From contig NZ_JANYUY010000032.1 of assembly GCF_025060755.1 (NCBI RefSeq), positions 26,801 to 90,800 on the forward strand: a stretch of DNA of 64,000 nucleotides, given 5' to 3'. The notes below the pieces were generated by a model, which was not told the origin of the DNA, ran no database searches, and saw only the letters and a list, made by a program, of their open reading frames with translations. A program made the translations under genes and the position numbers. Below are positions 8,828-16,475 of this stretch, one piece after another. The stretch's first letter is position 1. Each line of letters starts with the position of its first letter. Source of the stretch: Paenibacillus doosanensis (GTDB lineage Bacteria; Bacillota; Bacilli; Paenibacillales; NBRC-103111).

Positions 8828-9586
8828 ATGCTGCACCAGTTTTCTAGAACGGAGCTTGCTATCGGACCGGAAGGCCTGGAGGTTATGCGCAACAGCACGA
8901 TAGCCGTGCTGGGGATCGGCGGCGTAGGCTCGATGGCGGCCGAAGCGCTGGCTCGAACGGGAGTCGGCCGCATCGTCCTTATCGATAAGGACGTCGTCGA
9001 CATTACGAACGTCAACCGCCAAATTCATGCGCTGTTATCAACCGTGGGTCAGCCGAAAGCGGATTTGATGCGCGACCGCATTTTGCAAATCAATCCGGAG
9101 TGCGACGCGATCGCGCTGCGCATGTTCTACACCGAAGAGACGTATGAGAAGCTGTTCGAATATCCGCTCGATTATGTCATCGACGCTTCCGATACGATCA
9201 GCTACAAAATTCATCTGATCAAGCAGTGCCTGCAAAGGAAGATCCCGATCATTTCCAGCATGGGCGCCGCCAACAAAATGGACCCGTCAAAGTTTCAAGT
9301 GGCGGACATTTCCAAAACGTCGATGGACCCGCTGGCGAGAGTGATTCGTCAGAAGCTGCGCAAAGACGGGATTAAGAAGGGCGTCAAGGTCGTCTTTTCG
9401 ACCGAAGAGCCGATCAAGCCGCGCCAGGACGTGACGCAGCGGATCGTACCGGACAATGCGCCCGAAATCCGCAAGGCGCAGCAGCCTCCGGCCAGCAACG
9501 CGTTCGTGCCGCCGGTCGCCGGCCTTATCGCCGTCGGCACAGTCGTGCAGGATTTGCTCGCCAAGGCGAAGGATAAGCCGCAATAA
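8828..9586 (+). CDS. tcdA: tRNA threonylcarbamoyladenosine (t6A37) dehydratase
   Basis: E1-like ThiF-fold enzyme, 252 aa, that converts t6A37 of tRNA to its cyclic form ct6A using ATP. The nucleotide-binding loop GIGGVGSMAAEALARTG and the segment LIDKDVVDITNVNRQ are diagnostic. The C-terminal half carries the TcdA-type region (SSMGAANKMDPSKFQVADI). The ATG follows AAGGAGG. It is the homologue of B. subtilis YrvM, which likewise follows aspS. A convergent AraC gene and a shared terminator lie downstream. Confidence 0.92.
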   Translation: MLHQFSRTELAIGPEGLEVMRNSTIAVLGIGGVGSMAAEALARTGVGRIVLIDKDVVDITNVNRQIHALLSTVGQPKADLMRDRILQINPECDAIALRMFYTEETYEKLFEYPLDYVIDASDTISYKIHLIKQCLQRKIPIISSMGAANKMDPSKFQVADISKTSMDPLARVIRQKLRKDGIKKGVKVVFSTEEPIKPRQDVTQRIVPDNAPEIRKAQQPPASNAFVPPVAGLIAVGTVVQDLLAKAKDKPQ

Positions 9587-9594
9587 CAAGCAAA

Positions 9595-9649
9595 CAAGCA
9601 TGGCCGCTTAAGAACCGTTTCTTAAGCAGGCCATGCTTGTTTTATTTTT
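9595..9649. terminator. Bidirectional terminator between tcdA and the AraC gene
   Basis: The stem AAGCATGGCC/GGCCATGCTT encloses CTTAAGAA/TTCTTAAG and ends in GTTTTATTTTT. It separates two convergent genes, tcdA on + and the AraC regulator on -. Confidence 0.8.
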
Positions 9650-9664
9650 GCGTTCGTTCATATG

Positions 9665-10600
9665 CTATTTTTCAGAGATGCCGATTTCGTCCTCATCCAT
9701 ATGTAATAAGCTTCCGTCACAGCGAACGGCGGCCGGATCGTCATACTTCCGGTATTCCTGCGGGGTCATGCCGGTTTTTTGGCGGAATAGCGTATGGAAA
9801 AACTTCATGTCCTGATAGCCTACGGCCCCGGCGGTTTGCTGCACGGTCATCGTCGTTGATTTGAGCAGGGCGCAGCATTTTTGAATACGTAAATTTTGCA
9901 CATAGCAGGTGAACGAAGTTCCCGTGTTTTGCTTAAAGAGACGCTGAAGATGGCTTACGCTTAGAAATGCGTGCTCGGCAACCTGCTTTAAATTGATATC
10001 CTCATGAAAGTGGCGCTTAATGAAATGAAGCGCTTCCTGGACTTTGCAATTCATTTTCTCCGGAAGCAGCGAAATGGTCATATCCCGATGAAGCATTGCC
10101 ATCGTTTGGGTGAGCAGCGAATGAACGATTACCTCGTAGCCGGGCAGCCGCAGCCGGTATTCCGACAACATAGTATGGAACAGCTCGGTGTACTTGCTTT
10201 CCTTGTCGTAATGATACAACCATGGCTGCTGTAAGCGCGAAGGCTCGTGCAAAGCATCGTGCAAAGCGGAGCCGGGCGGCGGAAAATTCGCAGCCGCATT
10301 CAAAGCTTCCGGACGGAAGACGCAGTTGATGATGGCAAAGCTGCGAACTTTGTCCGGGGACGGCGGACGGTATACATGCGAGGTGCCGACGGGGAGCAAA
10401 TAAATGTCGCCCCGTTTGACGGGCACCACGGTATCGTTAATAAACTGGTAACCGACCCCCTCGGTCACATAGCTGATCTCGATAGCGTCGTGCGTATGCT
10501 GGGGAATGCTAAACGCCTCATAGGCGCGGTTGACGAAAATATTCATCCCCGGACGAAACCGTTTCTCTGAATTGAACACTTCGGAAGCCAAAGTTTGCAT
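9665..10600 (-). CDS. AraC-family transcriptional regulator with N-terminal cupin
   Basis: A 311-aa regulator. The N-terminal half is a cupin-like sensor domain (IPQHTHDAIEISYVTEG, RGDIYLLPVGTSHVY). The C-terminal ~100 residues hold two helix-turn-helix motifs of AraC type (INLKQVAEHAFLSVSHLQRLFK and the FHTLFRQKTGMTPQEYRK signature). It is transcribed divergently from the adjacent glycosidase gene across a 311-bp region and most likely activates that sugar cluster on binding a degradation product. The effector cannot be told from sequence. Its 3' end shares a terminator with tcdA. Confidence 0.9.
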   Translation of the reverse strand: MQTLASEVFNSEKRFRPGMNIFVNRAYEAFSIPQHTHDAIEISYVTEGVGYQFINDTVVPVKRGDIYLLPVGTSHVYRPPSPDKVRSFAIINCVFRPEALNAAANFPPPGSALHDALHEPSRLQQPWLYHYDKESKYTELFHTMLSEYRLRLPGYEVIVHSLLTQTMAMLHRDMTISLLPEKMNCKVQEALHFIKRHFHEDINLKQVAEHAFLSVSHLQRLFKQNTGTSFTCYVQNLRIQKCCALLKSTTMTVQQTAGAVGYQDMKFFHTLFRQKTGMTPQEYRKYDDPAAVRCDGSLLHMDEDEIGISEK

Positions 10601-10911
10601 GAACGTCCCACCTCCGGTAAATGTGCGAAATGTGAAAGAAGACCGGAGCTACTATAGAGAACGCAACTCGCAGCGGCAGTCATGAGAGCGTTTCCTTTTT
10701 TGCTCGGTTGAAAAATTGGATGGCGCTGGATCTCAGTTTGTTCTCATTATAAGCGGAGGCCTATGCGGTTATCAACCTATATCTACACTTATTTTATAGG
10801 TGAGGTTAGTCAAAATGAGGTGGAAGCCCTATAAATTTCGTGTATCTCCCCCATATGTCAGGTCATCAGATTGGTATAATAATTTATAATTAAGCATAAG
10901 GAGGCGCCTAC
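10601..10911. promoter_or_regulatory. Divergent control region between the AraC gene and the sugar cluster
   Basis: This 311-base stretch has no gene. On the + strand a good -10 (TATAAT, 10875-10880) lacks a recognisable -35, the usual layout of a promoter that needs an activator such as AraC. AAGGAGG (10898-10904) is the ribosome site of the downstream TTG start. I could not define the AraC operator by eye. Confidence 0.45.
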
Positions 10912-12975
10912 TTGAGCATTCATCGTAAAGCGTTAGTGACCAGACATAATCCGGTGATCAGAGAGATTAATCCTTTATCGCCGCTATCAGTCGGGAATGG
11001 GGAATTTGCCTTTACAGCCGACTTCACAGGCCTTCAAACTTATCCCGAGCAGTATACGATTCCTCTTGGAACCCAGACGCAATGGGCATGGCACAGCTCC
11101 GGCGGCCGGAACGTTTGGCGGCTGAGCGACGTGCGCATGCAGTACCGGGACGAGGAGAAGAAGCTCGGCGGGTATCCCGTTCGCCCGGATGACAAGGAAG
11201 AGGCTTACCACTGGCTTCGGCAAAATCCGCACCGTCTGCAGCTGGGCCAATTCGGATTCAGATTTGCGTCGGAGACGGGCGGCGAGGTGCAGCCCGGCCA
11301 AATTACGGGCATCGAGCAGCAGCTCGATCTGTGGAGCGGAATATTGACCAGCCGCTTCAACGTAGAGGGTGTGCCGGTGACCGTTGTGACCTGCTGTCAT
11401 CCGGATGCGGAACAGTTCGGCATCGCAGTGGAGAGCGAGCTGTTGACGCAGGGACGTCTCGCGGTTCATATCGCTTTTCCTGCGCCGGGCGTGACTTCCA
11501 GAAGCTGGGATCAAACGATCGGGCTTCATTGGGGAGAGCCGGATTCCCATACTACGCGATACATACCGAAGCGAGAAAGAACGGCCGCCATAGAGCGTTT
11601 CATGGACGAAGACGGCTACCGGGTGGAACTGGAGTGGTCGCAAGGCGAGCTCAAGCAAACGGCAGCCCATGAATTTATATTATCAAGCCGCGGCATCAAC
11701 GGAAAATTGGAAATGACGGCAGGCTTTTCATTATTAGACGACGTGATAACGCTTCCAACCGTGCAGCAAATGGCCGAAGCGAGCCGCACCCACTGGGAAC
11801 GCTTCTGGTCCAAGGGCGGAGCGGTTGAGCTGGCGGACAGCGCGGACCCGAGGGCGATCGAGCTGGAACGGCGCATTGTGCTGTCTCAATTCAATACGGC
11901 CATCCACAGCGCGGGAACGGTTCCGCCTCAGGAAACCGGATTGTTGTACAACAGCTGGTTCGGCAAGCTGCATCTGGAGATGCACTGGTGGCATGCGTTT
12001 CATTTTCCATTATGGGGAAGGACGGAACTGTTGAAGCGAAGTATGGACTGGTACAGAGACATTCTTCCTTCGGCTCGGGAGATTGCCCGCTCTCAAGGTT
12101 ATTCCGGCGCGCGTTGGCCTAAGATGGTCGCATCGGACGGAGCTCAGAGTCCGTCGGTCATCGCCCCTCTGCTCATTTGGCAGCAGCCGCATCCGATTGT
12201 GCTGGCGGAGCTATGCTACCTGGCGGAGCCGACACGAGAAACGCTGATCCGCTACGGAGACATCGTGCTGGAATCGGCGGAATTTATGGCCTCCTTCGCG
12301 GCGTGGGACGATGCGGGGCAGCGCTATGTGTTAGGACCGCCGGTCATTCCGGCTCAGGAGAACCATAAGGCCGAGCATACTTGGAACCCTACATATGAGC
12401 TGGAATATTGGCGCCACGGGCTGGAGATCGGGATGAAATGGGCCCGCAGGCTGGGGCTTCCGGTCAGCGACAAGTGGCAGGACGTGTGCTCCCGGTTATC
12501 CGAGCTTCCGCAAGAAGACGGAATTTATCTCGCTCATGAGAATTGCCCGGATACGTACACGAAAGCCAATATCGATCATCCTTCCATGCTGGGCGCGCTC
12601 GGCATGCTCCCCGGCAAGAAAGTCGATGCCGAAGCGATGCGCAGAACGCTTCAGCGCGTTATGGACAGCTGGCGCTGGGACGACACATGGGGCTGGGATT
12701 ACCCGATGGCGGCCATGACGGCGGCCAGACTGGGAGAAGGTCATTGGGCGGTCGATCTGCTGCTCAAGGATGTGACCAAAAATACCTATCTCCCTAACGG
12801 ACATAACTACCAGCGTCCGGGGTTATACGCCTACTTGCCGGGGAACGGCGGACTGCTTACCGCTGTGGCGATGATGGCTTGCGGCTGGCAGGGCGGTCCC
12901 GAGCGGCATGCTCCCGGCTTCCCGGACGACGGTTCATGGACGGTCCGCTGGGAAGGGCTGAACGCCTGGATGTAG
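10912..12975 (+). CDS. Six-hairpin (alpha/alpha-6 barrel) glycosidase-like protein
   Basis: A 687-aa protein starting at TTG after AAGGAGG. The N-terminal ~270 residues look like a beta-sandwich domain (SVGNGEFAFTADFTGLQTYP). The rest resembles the (alpha/alpha)6 barrel of GH65/GH95-like enzymes, with segments such as NSWFGKLHLEMHWWHAFHF and RWDDTWGWDYPMAAMTAARLG. No signal peptide is seen, so it should act in the cytosol on an imported oligosaccharide. The exact family and linkage are uncertain. It leads the AraC-controlled cluster. A perfect 12-bp tandem duplication overlaps its stop codon. Confidence 0.7.
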   Translation: MSIHRKALVTRHNPVIREINPLSPLSVGNGEFAFTADFTGLQTYPEQYTIPLGTQTQWAWHSSGGRNVWRLSDVRMQYRDEEKKLGGYPVRPDDKEEAYHWLRQNPHRLQLGQFGFRFASETGGEVQPGQITGIEQQLDLWSGILTSRFNVEGVPVTVVTCCHPDAEQFGIAVESELLTQGRLAVHIAFPAPGVTSRSWDQTIGLHWGEPDSHTTRYIPKRERTAAIERFMDEDGYRVELEWSQGELKQTAAHEFILSSRGINGKLEMTAGFSLLDDVITLPTVQQMAEASRTHWERFWSKGGAVELADSADPRAIELERRIVLSQFNTAIHSAGTVPPQETGLLYNSWFGKLHLEMHWWHAFHFPLWGRTELLKRSMDWYRDILPSAREIARSQGYSGARWPKMVASDGAQSPSVIAPLLIWQQPHPIVLAELCYLAEPTRETLIRYGDIVLESAEFMASFAAWDDAGQRYVLGPPVIPAQENHKAEHTWNPTYELEYWRHGLEIGMKWARRLGLPVSDKWQDVCSRLSELPQEDGIYLAHENCPDTYTKANIDHPSMLGALGMLPGKKVDAEAMRRTLQRVMDSWRWDDTWGWDYPMAAMTAARLGEGHWAVDLLLKDVTKNTYLPNGHNYQRPGLYAYLPGNGGLLTAVAMMACGWQGGPERHAPGFPDDGSWTVRWEGLNAWM

Positions 12976-12994
12976 GAAGCCGTGTAGGAAGCCG
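12971..12994 (+). repeat. 12-bp tandem duplication at the glycosidase stop codon
   Basis: Two perfect copies of TGTAGGAAGCCG in tandem; the first contains the stop codon TAG. A further GGAAGCCG occurs at about 13005. It is probably slippage or a small duplication with no coding effect. Confidence 0.7.
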
Positions 12995-13039
12995 GCCCGG
13001 CAATGGAAGCCGCTGCAGGAAAATAGGGAGAAACGGTCG

Positions 13040-13243
13040 ATGATCAAAAACTTGCTGATTCTATGCGGTCTGCTGTTAATTTTGCTGGTATTGTGGATTG
13101 CGGCGGGGCTGTGGTTTACTTCGGTCTACGGTCAGGCGGGCTTCGGCGGCACTTTGATCATAGGGTTCGTGACGATTCCGCTGGCGCTGCGGCTGGCCGT
13201 GACGAAGCTGTTCAAAGCGGGCGGGAAAACGCCTGATTTATAA
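13040..13243 (+). CDS. Small two-helix membrane protein, 67 aa
   Basis: It has two hydrophobic segments (about residues 4-28 and 35-55) and a short basic tail. The start ATG follows GGGAGAAACGG. It lies in line between the glycosidase and the Gfo/Idh/MocA gene, so it is likely co-transcribed. No family is recognised. It could be an accessory membrane peptide of the sugar cluster, but nothing in the sequence shows a function. Confidence 0.6.
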   Translation: MIKNLLILCGLLLILLVLWIAAGLWFTSVYGQAGFGGTLIIGFVTIPLALRLAVTKLFKAGGKTPDL

Positions 13244-13299
13244 AAGGGTTCATCAACGGGAATGAAACTAAGCGAACGATATAGGAGGAACTATCGGCC

Positions 13300-14394
13300 A
13301 TGACATCGAATGGAATCGGATACGCCGTCTTCGGGCTAGGGGTCGGCAAGAGCCATCTCGCCAGCGCCGTCAAAGCGGAAGGATGCGCATTCGTCGCGAT
13401 CTGCGATATGAACGAAGCCGTGCTGAACAAGCTTGGCGACGAATACGGCATCGATCCGGCAAATCGTTATACGAGCTATGAGGAGCTGCTGAAGCGCGAC
13501 GATATCAAGGCGGTGAGCATATGCACCCCGAGCGGCTGGCATCGCGATCACACGGTACAGGCGCTGCGCGCAGGCAAGCATGTGTTGACGGAGAAGCCTC
13601 TGGAAATTCGTCTCGACCGAATCGACGAGATGAACCGGACCGCGGAAGAGGAAGGACTCTACCTCGGCTGCGTCTTCCAGAACCGGCTCGCGCCTGCGAA
13701 CCGGTTCATCAAGGATACGCTTGACAGCGGGAGGATGGGGAAGCCGATCACCTGCAATTTTCACCTCAAATGGTACAGGGACGACAACTATTATGCCAAA
13801 AACGGCGGATGGCGAGGCACATGGGAAATGGACGGCGGCGGCGCGATCATGAACCAGACGATCCACACCGTCGATTTGATGCAGTGGTTCATGGGGCCGG
13901 TGCGGAGCATTTTCGCCAAAGCGGGCACTTACAATCATCCTATCGAAACGGAAGATACGGCCGTCGCCGTAGTGACGTTCGAAAGCGGGGCGATCGGCAC
14001 CTTGATCGGAACGACATGCGCTTATCCGGGATTGGAAGTGTCCGCGCAAATTCATGGCTCCCGCGGTTCGATTTACGCTAAAAACAACAGGATCGAACTG
14101 TTTAAAATGGCTGATGACGACGAGCAATTTTCGGAGGAAGCCCGCATTATTGCCGCATACGGCAGCGGAGCCAAGTCCGCTCCGTCTTCGCCGGAAACGG
14201 GAGGCGGCCAGCCGAAGACGGGGCACGCCGGTCAGGTGCAGGATATGATCGAGGCAGTGATTCATCACCGGCCGCCGATGATTGAAGGCAGGGAGGGCAG
14301 AGCTTCGGTGGAAATCGTGCAGGCGCTGTACGAGTCGGCGAGAACCGGCCAAGAAGTATTTCTGCCTTATACGCCGGAGGGGAGCGGGCGATGA
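13300..14394 (+). CDS. Gfo/Idh/MocA-family NAD(P)-dependent sugar oxidoreductase
   Basis: 364 aa, typical for the family. The N-terminal Rossmann fold (YAVFGLGVGKSHLASAV, ICDMNEAVLNKL) binds NAD(P). The family EKP motif is present (HVLTEKPLEI), and the C-terminal domain contains GGGAIMNQTIHTVDLMQWFMG with the expected catalytic His. It probably oxidises a sugar or glycoside hydroxyl in the cytosol. Its stop overlaps the next start by 4 bases (ATGA), which implies translational coupling with the isomerase gene. The substrate is unknown. Confidence 0.92.
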   Translation: MTSNGIGYAVFGLGVGKSHLASAVKAEGCAFVAICDMNEAVLNKLGDEYGIDPANRYTSYEELLKRDDIKAVSICTPSGWHRDHTVQALRAGKHVLTEKPLEIRLDRIDEMNRTAEEEGLYLGCVFQNRLAPANRFIKDTLDSGRMGKPITCNFHLKWYRDDNYYAKNGGWRGTWEMDGGGAIMNQTIHTVDLMQWFMGPVRSIFAKAGTYNHPIETEDTAVAVVTFESGAIGTLIGTTCAYPGLEVSAQIHGSRGSIYAKNNRIELFKMADDDEQFSEEARIIAAYGSGAKSAPSSPETGGGQPKTGHAGQVQDMIEAVIHHRPPMIEGREGRASVEIVQALYESARTGQEVFLPYTPEGSGR

Positions 14395-15290
14395 GCGGGA
14401 AGACGAATCGCGGGCCGAGCCGTCCGCTCCAAGTCGGCTGCTGCCTGACGGCCGGCTCCTTCATGCCGCAGAGCGGCGGGACGTCCGCTTCCTCGGATCG
14501 CTTGGAAGAGAGACTGTTTCAGGACATTTCCGGCCTGCTCGAAGCCGGATACGATTACGCGGAGCTGACGGTAGGCGCGCTCATTCAGCTGTCCGAGGAG
14601 GAATTCGATCGCCTGGCGGTCAAGATGCGCGCAGCCGGAATTACGATTCCGGTATGCAACAGCTTTATTCCGGCTTCCTTGAAGCTGACGGGACCGGAGG
14701 TTCACCGCGAGGCGGTGGAAAGCTATGTGGATTTGGCGATGAAACGGGTTCGGGCGCTTGGCGGGGAAATGATCATTTTCGGCAGCGGCGCGGCCCGAAC
14801 CGTTCCCGAAGGATATCCGGTGGAGCAGGGGCTGGAGCAGATCAAGCAGTTTCTTGCCATGTGCGACTCCTATGCGGACAAATATGAGGTTGCCGTCGCC
14901 ATCGAGCCGCTGAACCGCGGCGAAAGCAACATCATCAACCGGGTCGAGCAGGCGCTGGATTTGGCCGAAGAGCTGCAGCTGCGCCATATTAAAGTACTCG
15001 CGGACGCATACCATATGCATCTTGAGCAGGAGTCTCCGGACATCCTTCATCGCGCTGCGGCGGGCAATCGGCTCGCCCATGTGCATTATGCGGAGTATGA
15101 CCGCAGCTTTCCGAGGGAGAGCATTCCGGACGGAGTCGATATTCCGGGTTTGCTCGAAGCGCTGCAAAAGAGCGGTTACAAGGGCCGCATATCCGCCGAA
15201 TGCATGACGGAAAACCCGTCGCATCAATGGAGCCCGTCGCTCGGCTATATCAGATCGCTCTTGGAACAAGCCTATGAAAGAGGGGAATAG
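14391..15290 (+). CDS. Xylose-isomerase-like TIM-barrel sugar epimerase/isomerase
   Basis: 299 aa of the AP-endonuclease-2/IolE-like TIM-barrel superfamily. Likely metal ligands sit in the usual positions: Glu in AIEPLNRGESN, Asp/His in VLADAYHMHLE, His in AHVHYAEYDR and Glu in RISAECMTE. Such enzymes epimerise or isomerise keto sugars. It overlaps the preceding oxidoreductase gene by 4 bases, and the DUF6807 gene starts 1 base past its stop, so the three are co-translated. The pairing with an oxidoreductase points to a keto-sugar intermediate (inference). Confidence 0.88.
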   Translation: MSGKTNRGPSRPLQVGCCLTAGSFMPQSGGTSASSDRLEERLFQDISGLLEAGYDYAELTVGALIQLSEEEFDRLAVKMRAAGITIPVCNSFIPASLKLTGPEVHREAVESYVDLAMKRVRALGGEMIIFGSGAARTVPEGYPVEQGLEQIKQFLAMCDSYADKYEVAVAIEPLNRGESNIINRVEQALDLAEELQLRHIKVLADAYHMHLEQESPDILHRAAAGNRLAHVHYAEYDRSFPRESIPDGVDIPGLLEALQKSGYKGRISAECMTENPSHQWSPSLGYIRSLLEQAYERGE

Positions 15291-15291
15291 C

Positions 15292-16455
15292 ATGTCAACT
15301 ATAACGTTACAAGTATCGGCGGGAAGCCACCATCGCGAGTTTTGTCCCGTATCGGTCCGCTTCCTGGCGGATACGCCGCTGCTCAAGGATGCAGAAGCCG
15401 GCGGCCTAGAGCTTGCGGACACTTCCGGAAACCCGGTTGCATGTCAATGGGAAGCGCTAGGAGAAGAGGTGGCGCTGCACTGGATCGTCGATCGGCTTGA
15501 TGCCGGCGAGAGCCGCAACTATATTTTGCAGCGCCGAGAGGAAGGAACGACGCCGGGCTCCGCTTCCGCTTCGTCCGCTCAAGGCATCCGTCTGATCGAA
15601 AAAGAGCATGCCGTCGACATCGTCATCGAAGGGCAATTATTCACGTCTTACGTATTCGATCCTGCGGTCGCGAAGCCTTACCTCGGTCCGATCATGGGCC
15701 CGTACGGCGAAAGCTATACGAGATTGGATTTCGAAACCCGAGAGCATCCGCATCATCGTTCGCTCTGGCTTGCTATCGGGGACGTGAACGATATCGATAT
15801 GTGGAATGAGCCGAAGGAACGGCACGGCAAACAAATAGTAACAGGCTTCGGTGAAAAAGCCGCAGGCTCGGTCTTTGCCAGACTGACGTCCACTCAAAAC
15901 TGGTGTTCCTACGGAGGCAAGCCGCAGCTGAGCGAGACGCGCACGATGACGTTCTACAATACCCCGGGCGAAGGCAGGTTCATCGACCTCGACTTCGTCC
16001 TGACGGCTAACGGCCGCGTCGAGCTCGGAGCGACCAAAGAAGCGGGACCGCTCGGCATTCGGGTGGCCGAATCGATGAAAGCGGAGAACGGGGGCGTGAT
16101 CCGTAATTCCTACGGCTCCGTCGGAGAGAAGGAATGCTGGGGCCAGCGGGCCGTATGGTGCGACTATCACGGCGAGGTGGGCGGACATACGCTCGGCATC
16201 GCCGCCTTCGACCATCCGGATAACGCCGATTTTCCGACTTATTGGCATGTCCGGGATTACGGGCTTCTCGCCGCCAACAATCTGTATTTTCTCGGGGGCA
16301 AGCTGCTGCAGAAAGGGCAGTCGATCCGCTATAAGCACCGGATATATTTCCACGCGGGCGATACCGCAGCAAGCAAGGTAGCGGATAAATATCAGGATTA
16401 TATTCATCCTCCGGCAGTCACATGGGCCGAAGACGGATTGCGCATCACACAGTAA
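15292..16455 (+). CDS. DUF6807 (PmoA-like) family protein
   Basis: 387 aa. The signature region is clear: EHPHHRSLWLAIGDVNDIDMW, then GKPQLSETRTMTFY and a C-terminal WHVRDYGLLAANNLYFLG. Members were named PmoA-like from weak similarity to methane monooxygenase annotation but mostly lie in carbohydrate-degradation clusters; the biochemical role is not established to my knowledge. I chose the ATG at 15292, which follows AGAGGGGA, over an ATG 18 bases upstream that lies inside the previous gene without its own ribosome site. Confidence 0.85.
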   Translation: MSTITLQVSAGSHHREFCPVSVRFLADTPLLKDAEAGGLELADTSGNPVACQWEALGEEVALHWIVDRLDAGESRNYILQRREEGTTPGSASASSAQGIRLIEKEHAVDIVIEGQLFTSYVFDPAVAKPYLGPIMGPYGESYTRLDFETREHPHHRSLWLAIGDVNDIDMWNEPKERHGKQIVTGFGEKAAGSVFARLTSTQNWCSYGGKPQLSETRTMTFYNTPGEGRFIDLDFVLTANGRVELGATKEAGPLGIRVAESMKAENGGVIRNSYGSVGEKECWGQRAVWCDYHGEVGGHTLGIAAFDHPDNADFPTYWHVRDYGLLAANNLYFLGGKLLQKGQSIRYKHRIYFHAGDTAASKVADKYQDYIHPPAVTWAEDGLRITQ

Positions 16456-16475
16456 AGCTAGGGGGGCGCTTGGCT